Counted from the first letter of the stretch, positions 50,601-52,143 are shown. The stretch is 53,726 bases of DNA from Branchiostoma floridae (GCF_000003815.2 NC_049995.1:9225994-9279719), one strand, 5' to 3'. Notes: generated by a model from the sequence alone, not told the origin. Numbers and translations: made by a program.

Positions 50601-52143
50601 GTATTTTGTTATCTTCTGAGTCATACTTTTACGTATCATGAAATAAAGCTGCTATCTCATTATTGAAATCAATGTCACCGCACATGTTTCTGTCAGTTCT
50701 AACGGAAGTCATGCAGCAGCATATGTCATATACAGAAACATCCATATGAAGATATTTCTTCCTTTTCGGAACTGAAGCATGCACAATTCTTGATGAAAAA
50801 TACAGTGACATGTGTCCATCAACGACAAATGTCAGAAGAAAAACACATTTAATAAAAGCTCATTGCATTGATATAAATTTGTTTTCCTTTATCCCTTTTC
50901 CCTTATTTCCGTAGTGATGGCATTGAGCAGGTCGTCTGCTAGACAAGGCGGACGGACACTCGATATCGGTGGAGGCAGTTTTTCCCTGCCCTCTCTTAGT
51001 GAAGAAGACATAAAAGGTGTAGACAAGCAAGTCAACGTACAGGTATTCATTGTTAACTATACACTCGTGTTTTTGATGAAGTACAATCTTTTTAGGATTG
51101 TTTTTACTGTTTACGCTGAATTGGAGACAATGTTTTAGTGGTACATTGCATCGATGACGTTGGACTTTCAACATAGGGTTAATGACCCGTCCTGAGGTGC
51201 GTTATAAATCATGGTTGAATAAATGACCGAGTAAACGAAGCTGACGCAAAAACGAGACACGTCTTTGGATTAATAATGCGTTGGATCATTAATCCCATAC
51301 ACCTTGAAGCATTTGTCAAGTTAAAGGTAAAAGTATCAAGCCTATCTCTAGACACTTGCCCGCCATGTAGCTCTATGAGAAGAATTCAAAAGTGGTGATT
51401 ATGGAGTAATAATGACCAGTAGTTATGGCATGATGGCGTATCCTCATTGGTCAGCGTCATCTGGTTGTATGATGGCGCAGAAGGCTACATGGACAATAAA
51501 AATAGCTCAGTCCCCATCACCTTTTTGGTAATACCTCAGGGACGGAGCCGTTAAACTATTTCATAGATTGCTACCTATCATAAAGTCCGTTGTATGTCTC
51601 CATAGAAATGTGTTTATTCGTCTTCTTGTTTTCAGGTGACATCTTTTCAGGAGAACATCTTTACTTGGGACACCTCCATTCACCATGCATCGTCACGCCT
51701 GTTAGAACTCACCTTGTTAGACGACGAACTAAAAACTATGCATTATCAAAGCAAAGAAAACTACGTCACGATCACGCTATCCAGGCTAACCAATCACATC
51801 TCAGCTCCTCATCGTGACGTCATCATTGCAACAAAGAGGCAAAATAAAGATACGCATGCGTTTAATCTGACGTCACCAGGCTTTGGGTTCCTACTAAGCT
51901 TCGATTTCAAACCAAGTAACGTTATTTGCCGTATAGACCTTGCTTATGGTGACGAGCCAGTGGTCCCTAAAGAGGAGCAAATCCAAGATGTGATTGAAGA
52001 GCTTGCTTTTACACTGCGTCCCTCCACCAATGACAGTAAAGTACTGTTGGTGAACGGGACACAAATCGTTAAGGGGAATCAAACAGTGCTGGTTCCAGAG
52101 CTTTCAGAGACCGGGAGTTATCATTTCGCTCTCAGATTCTATG
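96..52143 (+). CDS. Giant mosaic polycystin-1-like receptor gene, partial at both ends (48 exons placed)
   Basis: I joined 48 GT..AG exons into one open frame of about 3,320 residues. The ectodomain is a string of adhesion and lectin modules: FN3, PAN, WSC, hevein-like, CUB, discoidin, C-type lectin, fibrinogen-like, FA-methyltransferase-type, pentraxin and FTP. It ends in a block resembling the stalk and GAIN region of PKD1-like proteins. That family is known for CTLD/WSC ectodomains, an autoproteolytic GAIN/GPS and a channel-like membrane part; the membrane part would lie downstream and is not seen. Inferred role: surface receptor for glycans or microbes, or a cell-contact sensor. Exons missing in the two N gaps (13381-13965 and 23229-23328) interrupt the WSC and first CTLD domains. 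No start codon, signal peptide or stop is in the window. Splitting into two genes is possible but no internal terminal exon, poly-A site or promoter argues for it. Confidence 0.72.
734..1009 (+). CDS. FN3 domain exon 1
   Basis: This 276-nt exon is flanked by phase-1 introns and encodes one complete fibronectin type III domain. The B-strand Trp (LTLSWTG), the C-strand SYRLSY, the E-strand AVTLDSLESG and the F-strand Tyr (KLYNIFLSAY) are in the expected places. Size (92 residues) is normal. FN3 domains act as spacers or protein-binding modules in receptor ectodomains. Confidence 0.85.
1027..3535. repeat. Tandem repeat array, ~215 bp unit, 12 copies
   Basis: The motif GATGAAAACCGCAAAAT and its variants recur at about 1028, 1244, 1459, 1674, 1913, 2128, 2343, 2546, 2759, 2976, 3190 and 3404, with steps of 203 to 239 and mostly 213-217 bases. 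Each unit also carries GCTAGCTCCTTTTTT and GGCCTGGCAAACTTGG. Copies are visibly similar but not identical. The array starts 18 bases after the donor at 1010. Open frames within it on the minus strand are repeats of the same junk reading frame, not genes. Confidence 0.95.
4160..4412 (-). mobile_element. tRNA-derived SINE, minus strand
   Basis: Read on the minus strand, the sequence starting near 4412 begins with a tRNA-like head (TGGCCGAGTGGGTAGAGTG, a good A box) followed by a degenerate B box (GTGAGTCATACCAA). A non-tRNA tail continues to about 4160. Ends are approximate. A functional tRNA is unlikely because the B box is eroded and no acceptor-stem pairing is apparent. Confidence 0.6.
4457..4696 (+). 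CDS. PAN/apple domain exon
   Basis: A 240-nt exon with phase-1 borders encodes an 80-residue Cys-rich domain. Features typical of PAN/apple domains are visible: SLEFCAERC, then CVSFQYRN, then DCYLKR, with six to seven Cys in all. PAN domains bind proteins or carbohydrates. It sits directly between two FN3 exons. WSC was considered, but the GYxYAGV core of WSC is absent. Confidence 0.7.
5182..5490 (+). CDS. FN3 domain exon 2 with Cys-containing tail
   Basis: Phase-1 exon of 309 nt. The FN3 hallmarks are KSLTITWNTP, FYDVTY, SLTVDGL and TEYGFTVVAV, followed by a ~20-residue tail rich in Pro and Ser that includes one Cys. An alternative donor GTAAGG at 5484 looks stronger by consensus, but its use would break the phase with the next exon, so the donor at 5491 was chosen. 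Confidence 0.82.
5560..5885 (-). mobile_element. SINE-like element, minus strand
   Basis: On the minus strand the block starts near 5885 with a degenerate tRNA-like head (B-box-like GGGTTAGATTCC) and then shows the core AGGCACTTGACAC..TTCCTCA..AATGAGTACCT. That core is also seen in the SINE at 36703. It ends near 5560. Limits are approximate. Confidence 0.5.
6001..6144 (+). CDS. WSC domain, first half only
   Basis: A 144-nt phase-1 exon encodes the N-terminal half of a WSC domain: LEYVGC at the start, then TVEFCAEHC and GGYRYAG, which ends exactly where the WSC consensus continues with a VxYGxECWCG segment. WSC domains are putative carbohydrate-binding modules found in polycystin-1 and yeast stress sensors. 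The second half is not found in any visible sequence before the next exon at 14403 and may lie in the N gap 13381-13965. Confidence 0.75.
6476..9014 (+). pseudogene. LINE ORF1: J-like domain, zinc ribbon, coiled coil, SGNH esterase; one frame break
   Basis: Translation from ATG 6476 gives a DnaJ-like start (LYSALGVSPTATHDEIVAAY ... AFTVLSDASRRQQYN, residues ~10-80) but lacks the HPD triad. The frame ends at 6844. A second frame, open from well before 6825 to 9014, carries the rest. The two overlap at a run of eight C (6811-6818), and one base fewer there would join them. The second part holds a zinc ribbon (CQTC..CPLC, near 7155), a coiled coil (~7480-7590), and an SGNH-hydrolase domain (~7885-8380) with GDSN, HVGTND and a DGYHL catalytic Asp/His block. 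A Pro-rich C-terminus (~8510-9010) follows. Esterase ORF1s are known from CR1-like LINEs; a J-like head is unusual. It could be a sequencing error, a true mutation or a recoding site. Confidence 0.8.
9312..12848 (+). CDS. LINE ORF2: AP-endonuclease and reverse transcriptase
   Basis: An uninterrupted 1,178-residue frame. The N-terminus (residues ~10-280) is an exonuclease-endonuclease-phosphatase nuclease: GAWNVHGL, LLETW, GGDLNARLGD and the SDHCMVW end motif. The RT (~520-830) shows PIHKSGD..DNYRGIS, NQAGFRQ, the catalytic FIDFSKAFDSV, GVRQGCNLSP and the YADD box. The C-terminus has a CxxC...HxxxxC knuckle (CQFC..HFILHC, ~1105-1125). All expected catalytic residues are present, so this copy could be recent. 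It is in the same orientation as the host gene and would be spliced out with the intron. Confidence 0.95.
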   Translation: MKTFPGGSKSFGAWNVHGLGTKLEDIDFVSYVNKFDFFSLLETWSTDNTKINIPGYSYFHQCRQKNKRAKRSSGGIIFFYKREYRNYVKKAQSKSTDVLWVQIDRKLLGLPKDLFICSAYISPSASTTHKYAENHTLEILESEISRYSSDGFILLGGDLNARLGDLRDYVDDSTPDDCNPDSFPYSSDRQHMDKAPPNKFGRHIADLCVQANLRVLNGRVAGDLQGKFTCHQPRGSSTVDYIICSQSLIPHILSFHIKPLTLFSDHCMVWALIQSKSINHSYQESRNISNAKPLPKQYKWNDKSAQKFLSSLGQSHFVDRLRLLCSNVPNNINSTSEIDDYVSEFGSILREAGDQSLCLKRVRKRPRKRQNKKWFDKTCMEMKREVKNIASLLEKNPSNPDIRGRFFKSKKEYKKLLKKKKRDFHQQIMDQLSSLRERNPSAFWNLINKLKPGKPNDDNQITEEEWVNHFKNLDKFPDSPTDNGHPSENIQTDFSTTPPNSSELDSAITPEELDTAVLKLKNNKSSGNDRILNEMLKSGKMLLKEPILHLFNTCLQNGHFPQEWSVSHIVPIHKSGDTSLPDNYRGISIISCLGKLFSSILNSRLVKYAEHNNLFQPNQAGFRQNFRTTDNLFVLSTLVSKYLNKNRQLYACFIDFSKAFDSVWRNGLLFKLSKLGIGGKFLKVIKGMYSKTINCVKSKNGLTDHETFVTNCGVRQGCNLSPTLFNLFLSDIVSQFDGAPCNPPLMHSKTVPCLLYADDLVIFSESKQGLQHSLNNLENYCALWKLKVNLRKTKIIVFTKGGSLPKNCSLLFDNREIEIVTCYTYLGIIVSAAGTFKANNKYLSGKGLKALFGIKQSLDKATASLPVRNKLFDACVKPILLYGSEIWGAFKSPKTCPIESVHLKFCKQTLNVPRPASNLATRAELGRYPIQLKASLNAIKHFLRIRQNVPADSLQADALSCQLQLDANGNKCWASGVRKILEECGFAYIWRSQISLGTNLLPITNAISQRLKDIYIQTFRTEIHNDNRDKSFGNKLRTYRLFKTIYKEEEYLMVKNIQHRLAVTKLRISCHKLHIETGRHNRTPLQHRVCQFCDLQHVEDEQHFILHCKLYHNERIVLYEYIRKEFPYFEHLNATDKFLFLMRLDKPCISNIICSYIYTCTKKREDVDHPVSLVPSTS
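12951..12956 (+). terminator. LINE polyadenylation signal
   Basis: AATAAA lies about 100 bases after the ORF2 stop and 20 bases before the CATT-repeat tail, the normal position for the 3' end of a LINE transcript. Confidence 0.6.
12978..13286. mobile_element. TA-flanked MITE with ~25 bp terminal inverted repeats
   Basis: The left end TACCGTATTTTCTCGAATAA and the right end TTAATTCGAGAAAATCGGTA are inverted copies that extend ~25 bases with few mismatches (GTACG follows inward on both sides). The outer TA on each side looks like a mariner-type target duplication. There is no coding potential. It directly abuts the LINE tail. Confidence 0.8.
13381..13965. other. Assembly gap (585 N)
   Basis: The stretch is all N. 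It lies in the intron in which the second half of the WSC domain should have its exon. Confidence 1.
13966..14402 (+). other. Intron sequence after the gap
   Basis: No exon is recognisable. The part 14010-14040 (AGGGTTAATG..CCTAAGGTG) weakly resembles 51177-51200, suggesting the remnant of a dispersed repeat. Confidence 0.35.
14403..14597 (+). CDS. Hevein-like (chitin-binding type 1-like) Cys-rich module
   Basis: A 195-nt phase-1 exon. It has eight Cys with the hevein-like core PCCSASHYCGNT followed by YCSC and CVDY, and an opening WRCGPNYP. The CC...YCG...YC spacing matches chitin-binding type 1 domains, which bind GlcNAc polymers in plants and fungi. A binding role here is inferred. It follows the gap and WSC half in frame (phase 1). 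Confidence 0.65.
14622..14990. repeat. Compound microsatellite (GAAT)n (AATC)n (CTAT)n
   Basis: Uninterrupted GAAT repeats run from about 14622 to 14770 with a few GGAT variants, then AATC repeats to ~14826, then imperfect CTAT/ATCT repeats to ~14990. Open frames through it (Ser-Phe-Ile-His repeats) are artefacts. Confidence 0.95.
15051..15320 (+). CDS. PAN-like Cys-rich exon
   Basis: A 270-nt phase-1 exon of 90 residues with Cys in RFCWKK, AACEQACAQ, PLCMTY, NCYGW and VDCPS. The ACEQAC..PLCMTYTL pattern resembles PAN/apple helix and strand segments. The acceptor TTTGTTCCAG and donor GTACCT are clean. The domain name is tentative. Confidence 0.5.
15350..15490. repeat. Array of GAATTCTGC words
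   Basis: The word AATTCTGC or AGAATTCTG occurs about nine times in 140 bases at irregular spacing of 10-25 bases, in the intron between the PAN-like and CUB exons. It is neither a clean microsatellite nor a clean tandem repeat. Confidence 0.8.
15814..16509 (+). CDS. CUB domain (two exons)
   Basis: Exons 15814-15990 and 16306-16509, all borders phase 1. The first half has GTITSPGYPDGYSGRHDCGW and the hydrophobic FIIELTFEP strand. The second has DRVEVYDGS, PPLGRFSG and SDVFIRFVST..AGFTAKF. The second CUB disulfide appears to be missing: no Cys is found in the second exon. CUB domains bind protein partners or glycans. Confidence 0.88.
17020..17296. mobile_element. MITE with AGAGACAGTGGG terminal inverted repeats
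   Basis: The left end AGAGACAGTGGGTGTTATAA is mirrored at the right end (revcomp AGAGACAGTGGGCG.., then CTATAGACTTCC). A related partial copy sits at 44014. No clear target duplication was found. Confidence 0.7.
17427..18885 (+). CDS. Discoidin (F5/8 type C) domain 1 (three exons)
   Basis: Exons 17427-17569, 17924-18142 and 18744-18885 with junction phases 1, 0, 0 and 1. Landmarks are SDVTASSETPGYEAAQARL, then GWRPTSDNVGEWVKVTF, VILGISTQGISG, the CWIASYHVRY strand, the DFRGNFDAD loop and FPRSMVNHICLRFELL. This is a complete F5/8C fold, which binds glycans, phospholipids or collagen. Confidence 0.9.
19387..20720 (+). CDS. Discoidin-like module 2 (three exons)
   Basis: Exons 19387-19567, 20069-20156 and 20516-20720, with junction phases 1, 2, 0 and 1 that close correctly. 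It has ELIDGLLGSVPGLWSPSGSN, a FRVVLSQRYIIHRVRI strand pair, and a final TRFISVQVLAMHAGDIVQARITEFEIY that resembles the last strand of discoidin domains. It is divergent; a galactose-binding-like fold is the likely superfamily. Confidence 0.6.
21305..23547 (+). CDS. C-type lectin domain 1 (first and last exons; middle missing)
   Basis: Exon 21305-21513 carries the CTLD start: FCPPGWISKGSSCYFL, then LCSNL and RLAELNSIEERSFL. Exon 23430-23547 carries the end: GGCLATIQ..HCSPFGRPYICEF. The first ends in phase 0 and the last begins in phase 0, so a middle exon whose length is a multiple of three, with the WIGL/WSDG core and the sugar-binding loop, should lie between. The 100-N gap at 23229 is the obvious place. 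Sugar-binding specificity therefore cannot be read. Confidence 0.8.
21533..21770. mobile_element. MITE with GATGGTATCTCACTGCACTT terminal repeats
   Basis: The left arm GATGGTATCTCACTGCACTT is repeated inverted at the right end (AAGTGCAGTGAGATACCATC), continuing inward with GGGG and CACTG similarity. A truncated relative occurs at 50500. It begins 19 bases after the donor of the first CTLD exon. Confidence 0.8.
21908..22935 (-). mobile_element. 5'-truncated LINE fragment (CR1/jockey-like RT), minus strand
   Basis: On the minus strand a frame open from about 22935 to 22007 contains the RT palm motif (DIYADDTSVYG, near 22820), KWLETFNPSKTN and the thumb/C-terminal region (HIWAGASQ, LNRVQKRLK, SQRRDVASLALFYRYFHG, SLWNELPR). 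A short 3' UTR ends in an A-rich tail near 21911. The 5' half, including the endonuclease, is gone. It belongs to a different LINE family from the 6.4-13 kb element. Confidence 0.88.
23229..23328. other. Assembly gap (100 N)
   Basis: Exactly 100 N, a size often used for gaps of unknown length. It interrupts the intron between two CTLD half-exons. Confidence 1.
23654..23766. mobile_element. Hairpin (foldback) MITE, copy 1
   Basis: TGTCAGCGAGCTC..ATTACGAGGAGGCATG..CCTGATGCC at the left is mirrored by GGGTCATACCTCCTTGTAAT..GAGCTCGCTGACA at the right, forming a ~113-base hairpin. A related copy is at 39772-39959. Confidence 0.8.
23913..25716 (+). CDS. Fibrinogen-like domain (three exons)
   Basis: Exons 23913-24205, 24906-25085 and 25542-25716, junction phases 1, 0, 0 and 1. 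The start is a fibrinogen C-terminal A subdomain: KSCREAL, YGIYQIRV, SVYCDMNRDGGGWTLL. The remainder (RHWGGVWEAPKHYS, RYGPWMYG, ALLTTSTL, IPWGTLV, VRYWIREQ) lacks the second Cys pair and the usual Ca-binding DND loop of vertebrate FReDs. It therefore looks like an invertebrate variant. The role is probably glycan or acetyl-group recognition. Confidence 0.78.
24440..24830. repeat. Scattered ATCTTGAGAT / TCTCAAGATT words
   Basis: About 15 variants of ATCTTGA or TCAAGAT, in both orientations, recur over 390 bases of the intron. A smaller set lies at 26950-27060. They are imperfect and unevenly spaced. Confidence 0.7.
26104..26899 (+). CDS. C-type lectin domain 2 (two exons)
   Basis: Exons 26104-26234 and 26677-26899, phases 1, 0 and 1. 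The start is LDCQEGYSRWGNGESCYRF. The core is FWIDSDTL..GPWLPEFP and the end ENVCPYADHTKGYGWATTDCRFDTKSSLCEE. The Cys pairs of the fold are present, but the EPN/QPD and WND calcium-sugar motifs are not, so classical Ca-dependent sugar binding is doubtful. It forms a CTLD-fibrinogen-CTLD cassette with its neighbours. Confidence 0.8.
26945..27065. repeat. Scattered TCTCAAGA words
   Basis: TCTCAAGAC, TCTCAAGAT and TCTCAAGAA recur about seven times in 120 bases. The motif family is the same as at 24440-24830. The rest of the intron to 27826 shows nothing recognisable. Confidence 0.6.
27827..28255 (+). CDS. Farnesoic-acid O-methyltransferase-type (FA) domain exon
   Basis: A 429-nt phase-1 exon. 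The pattern TFTFYVKAP ... YRIRKEGEEIHL ... EYHKFWVRLANGKLSVGRG ... PPWYISIKN matches the Methyltransf_FA family, a beta-sandwich first named from a crustacean enzyme. Despite the name it lacks an obvious SAM-binding motif and is often found in mosaic extracellular proteins, where a binding role is likelier than catalysis. Confidence 0.75.
28765..28869 (+). CDS. Short four-Cys linker exon
   Basis: A 105-nt phase-1 exon encoding GYCTGENCK, DCTDG and YYTCPRN, four Cys in 35 residues. No family is recognised. Clean CCCCAG acceptor and GTACGT donor. Confidence 0.6.
   Translation, partial: TQVIAPVRTASEVIERTVRTVQVTTLVHEMNLIV
28903..29084. mobile_element. MITE with GGTCACATTTCCAAACCGGG ends and TAA target duplication
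   Basis: GGTCACATTTCCAAACCGGG begins at 28903 and its inverse CCCGGTTTGGAAATGTGACC ends at 29084. TAA is present on both sides (28900-28902 and 29085-29087), as in PIF/Harbinger-type insertions. No ORF. Confidence 0.88.
29413..29535 (+). CDS. Discoidin N-terminal piece (single exon)
   Basis: A 123-nt phase-1 exon with the F5/8C opening SCLGLPRSLGMPTREIPDDQ, then EASTSVETARDARLN. This is where a discoidin domain normally continues with its GWxP exon, but the next coding exon (30225) begins a new discoidin unit. The intron between holds retroelement debris, so internal exons may have been lost. Confidence 0.7.
29790..30105 (+). mobile_element. Retroelement 3' fragment with A-rich tail
   Basis: A degenerate CSLCRLGEENTFYLL stretch resembles the C-terminal knuckle of LINE ORF2. 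From about 30028 to 30105 the sequence matches, in the opposite orientation, the 3' UTR of the LINE fragment at 21908, ending AGTAAATAAAAAAAAAA. Several stops; not coding. Confidence 0.6.
30225..30659 (+). CDS. Discoidin (F5/8 type C-like) domain 3, single exon
   Basis: A 435-nt exon with phase-1 borders. Landmarks: VIDASESTR, KAIDNLDYTFWNP, PYYIVLDFGVSHTLSKIGI, DWEKVLTVTN, RQEFGGFSATGRFWKLEI and YLREVGFYE. This is the galactose-binding-like form of F5/8C. The acceptor (TCTTTCACAAAG) has a weaker pyrimidine tract than its neighbours. Confidence 0.82.
30846..32397 (+). CDS. Pentraxin domain (two exons)
   Basis: Exons 30846-31063 and 31992-32397, phases 1, 0 and 1. Start: IIFPAQRSVSYYAKM..DLSMFTLCLHMR. 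Core: WHALCVTWSSSDGSWRLYAD, one step off the pentraxin signature H-x-C-x-[ST]-W because the second His is Ala. Calcium loop: LWILGQDQDAYGGGFDANQ, then FAGELSRVNLWDRVL and CHHHGNVIDW. The Ca ligands look conserved. Pentraxins recognise phosphocholine and microbial sugars. Confidence 0.92.
31094..31139 (+). repeat. Direct repeat, copy A
   Basis: The sequence TGATACATTTGCATTTTCTC and the following ~28 bases recur with about four mismatches at 32538-32588. Copies A and B flank the second pentraxin exon. Confidence 0.85.
31148..31717. mobile_element. CpG-rich inverted-repeat element
   Basis: The left end TCACAACCTACCGTACGTG is mirrored at the right end (revcomp TCACAACCCGCCGTACGTG), 17 of 19 identical. 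The 570-base interior is rich in ACGT, CGTAC and CACGT words, unlike the AT-rich introns around it. No ORF worth reporting. Confidence 0.65.
32538..32588 (+). repeat. Direct repeat, copy B
   Basis: Second copy of the ~50-base block at 31094, located 140 bases after the second pentraxin exon. Confidence 0.85.
32739..32930. repeat. Short imperfect tandem repeat (CTGGTGTGTTACGCC)
   Basis: CTGGTGTGTTACGCC-like words occur near 32740, 32842 and 32893, each followed by GTTATA/GGCTATA-type blocks. About three imperfect copies in an otherwise featureless intron (32398-33026). Confidence 0.5.
33027..33452 (+). CDS. FTP (fucolectin/tachylectin-4/pentraxin-1) domain exon
   Basis: A 426-nt phase-1 exon with a near-complete FTP signature: TNVALGRAATQSS, ASQATDGNT, GTCTHTS, PWWQVDLE, VVIFNRV, NPKCGG, WCGGMRGRYVGIQLFG and LCEVQVF. 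In eel lectin, fucose is held by His and two Arg in a H..R-x-D..R motif. Here the His and Arg positions seem kept, but the Asp of R-x-D is Phe and the Cys pair of that loop is absent, so sugar specificity may differ. Confidence 0.92.
33576..33640. repeat. GATT-rich microsatellite
   Basis: Imperfect GATT and GTATGTTT repeats in the intron after the FTP exon. The remaining intron to 34154 shows nothing recognisable. Confidence 0.7.
34155..35207 (+). CDS. Discoidin C-terminal part (two exons)
   Basis: Exons 34155-34375 and 35057-35207, phases 1, 0 and 1. Seen: GGWIPPTSS, NFWIGVRLSSEKLIVGILTQ, YVTSYKMSYSEDG, then IFYGNIDGHTMVKNIL and ALAVRLHPLTWY..LRFDFLTCEG. These correspond to the second and third exons of discoidin domain 1. 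The first exon, with the Cys and ITASS start, is missing, so the domain is N-terminally short unless an unrecognised exon exists in 33453-34154. Confidence 0.82.
34598..34990 (+). mobile_element. tRNA-derived SINE, family A copy 1
   Basis: A tRNA-like head (CCTGTAGCTCAACTGGTAGC) is followed by GGGCATCTCGGCTAGGGC and AGGGACGTAAAATCAGGGTC, which recur in the copy at 39643. The tail has ACTAGGTACTACAAGGTGAA-type units. The B box is degenerate. Ends approximate. Confidence 0.65.
35588..35845 (+). CDS. FN3-like domain 3
   Basis: Phase-1 exon, 258 nt. EVFIDEVTADSIALHL, LTFHVNYTDV, GVITNLFPGVGYQLELAATF. The conserved B-strand Trp is replaced (IALHLLD), but strand order and the Tyr of strand F fit a divergent FN3. 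It opens a run of six FN3 units. Confidence 0.7.
36387..37395 (+). CDS. FN3 domain 4 (two exons)
   Basis: Exons 36387-36501 and 37217-37395 split by a phase-2 intron at the C strand (LPIW/YNIRC). Seen: ETYVQLTWTP, YNIRCESS, TITALYPGKTYNITVNMF. The intron contains a SINE (36703). Domain 8 is split at the same place, suggesting an ancestral intron lost in the other FN3 units. Confidence 0.8.
36703..37180 (+). mobile_element. tRNA-derived SINE with intact A and B boxes
   Basis: A-box TAGCGCAGTGG (36713-36723) and a perfect B-box GGTTCGAATCC (36756-36766) are spaced as in a tRNA promoter. The head is followed by a long non-tRNA body (AGGCACTTTACACGACTTTC, AATGAGTACCTAGC, CACGTTAAAGAACCCGC). It is a SINE and not a tRNA gene, since no acceptor stem closes. 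The 3' limit is approximate. Confidence 0.8.
37856..38119 (+). CDS. FN3 domain 5
   Basis: Phase-1 exon, 264 nt: DLEAVEVTESSLSAQWSPP, AFIVSLTTPDG, EFTQLAPATLYTIGVQVIRSDG. Typical FN3 with Trp, the L/AP..LYT loop and normal length. Confidence 0.85.
38659..38690. repeat. (AG)n microsatellite
   Basis: About 16 AG units with one C interruption, in the intron 38120-38927. The rest of that intron shows nothing recognisable. Confidence 0.9.
38928..39212 (+). CDS. FN3 domain 6
   Basis: Phase-1 exon, 285 nt: DPPTAFVVSITTTTTLTVMW, TWYNITYCAC, YTIQALSPSTVYNISIVAW. It has three Cys (YCAC and PACTEE), unusual for FN3, possibly forming an internal disulfide. Confidence 0.85.
39643..40020 (+). mobile_element. 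SINE family A copy 2, split by a hairpin MITE
   Basis: The head (ATTGTAGCACGACTGGTAGC), GGCATCTCGGCTGTGGCTGC, and, after the MITE, AGGAAGGGACGTAAATGAGG with GTCCAGTGTTTGAG align with the SINE at 34598. The foldback element at 39772-39959 interrupts the match, so it inserted later. Confidence 0.7.
39772..39959. mobile_element. Hairpin MITE copy 2, TA target duplication, nested in a SINE
   Basis: CCCCCTCACATTAGGCGAAA at the left is mirrored by TTTTCGCCCTAATGTGAGGG at the right, and the pairing continues inward (GATCGGAC, AGTCTGC, GAGGAGGCATG). TA lies on both sides (39770-39771 and 39960-39961). The inner part matches the copy at 23654. No coding capacity. Confidence 0.88.
40060..40545 (+). 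repeat. Tandem duplication of intron end and splice acceptor (~2.7 copies)
   Basis: Units of about 177 and 191 bases each end in CTCCAxxCAG followed by ACACGGAG. The words TCTAGAACAATCTA and ATGGCTGAAxGAxTGA also repeat. The third occurrence at 40531-40543 is the true acceptor and the start of the FN3 exon; those at 40167 and 40344 are copies. Reading on from either copy hits TAA within about 12 codons. Confidence 0.85.
40536..40808 (+). CDS. FN3 domain 7
   Basis: Phase-1 exon, 273 nt: TEAPSEFTLVHATTTSISLSW, DHYVIIYAHA, SIVLSGLSPGTEYTVRISAV, GESEVI. A textbook FN3. Its acceptor is the last of three tandem copies. Confidence 0.9.
41447..42471 (+). CDS. FN3 domain 8 (two exons)
   Basis: Exons 41447-41561 and 42311-42471 with a phase-2 intron in the C strand, as in FN3 4. 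Seen: TDAPSDFMITRS, TAELSWTAP, GYTVTF, then VTLYELLPLQYNVTVRAQGVYADS. This is the last FN3 before the acidic linker. Confidence 0.8.
42601..42790. repeat. (CTTT)n/(CCTT)n pyrimidine microsatellite
   Basis: Almost pure C/T strand with CTTT then CCTT repeats. It sits 120 bases before the acceptor of the next exon, where it could influence splicing. Ser-Phe-Leu-Pro open frames through it are artefacts. Confidence 0.95.
42912..43877 (+). CDS. Acidic, Thr-rich linker (three exons)
   Basis: Exons 42912-43084, 43499-43555 and 43743-43877, phases 1, 0, 0 and 0. The first encodes a run of Asp/Glu (SEELDSELDDDDDGTEP), the second is Thr/Ala-rich (TTTSATTVRN), and the third has N-glycosylation sites (NGT, NNT) and DLIPPQLQSIIDALQ. 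No domain; likely an extended, glycosylated stalk between the lectin array and the membrane-proximal part. From here introns switch from phase 1 to phase 0, marking the end of the shuffled region. Confidence 0.7.
44014..44228 (+). mobile_element. Partial relative of the 17020 MITE
   Basis: AGAGATAATGGGCGTTATAA followed by ACTTCC..CATTTGACCAATT..CTG matches the left portion of the element at 17020. A later block (ATTGCCCTGAAGAAGGTGAC) also resembles 19998-20020. The right end is not recognisable. Confidence 0.55.
44354..48196. mobile_element. 3.84 kb TTAA-flanked foldback element with satellite-like arms
   Basis: GAGCAAATGTCTGTAAGGAT begins at 44354 and its inverse ends at 48196, with TTAA on both sides (44350-44353, 48197-48200), a duplication typical of piggyBac and Kolobok elements. 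Arms of about 1.1 kb are nearly identical: the mirrored 93-codon and 62-codon frames differ by only two or three residues. From ~44870 and to ~47690 the arms consist of ~184 bp units with CACGTG..GTCCCTGAAAGTAGGCC, four on the left and five on the right. The centre (~45460-46860) has no transposase I can recognise, so the element looks non-autonomous. Confidence 0.85.
48360..51042 (+). CDS. Helical stalk region (five exons), PKD1-like pre-GAIN
   Basis: Exons 48360-48491, 48931-49027, 49689-49888, 50342-50462 and 50915-51042, phases 0, 0, 1, 0, 1 and 0, chaining without a stop. Predicted helices: IINGFIKALLEP, ATLTTFVNLHKRF, VIYVGNRLLQGFESL, ARVFAVLTT-like QISRVFAVLTTIDRASNLAL. An acidic segment (EPEEDPWLDDSE) and a Lys-rich turn (EKKKQE) lie in the third. 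Such alpha-helical segments precede the GAIN beta-sandwich in PKD1-like and adhesion receptors. Identity is inferred from position and the next exon. Confidence 0.6.
50078..50172. repeat. CGTTCCCTTT-type simple repeat
   Basis: About eight imperfect copies of TTTCGTTCC in 95 bases of intron 49889-50341. Confidence 0.85.
50500..50640. mobile_element. Truncated copy of the 21533 MITE
   Basis: GATATCTCACTGCACTTGAG, then GGCACTGCGGGATTC, AATCTCAGAGATTA and ATTTTCTTACGTTTTGTGTA follow the same order as the reverse complement of 21770 down to about 21640. The other end is missing. Confidence 0.75.
51636..52143 (+). CDS. GAIN-like domain exon of polycystin-1-like protein
   Basis: A 508-nt exon, phase 0 in and phase 1 out, 169 residues. 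The opening ENIFTWDTSI..LLELTLLDDE..YVTITLSRL resembles the NPFxW..V.SLTL..NG..I.V..L block of the PKD1-family GAIN region. A beta-rich segment follows (FGFLLSFDFKP, ICRIDLAYG), then VLVPELSETGSYHFALRFY. The family self-cleaves at a downstream GPS (HL/T), which is not in the window. N-glycosylation sites NGT and NQT fit an extracellular location. Confidence 0.65.
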
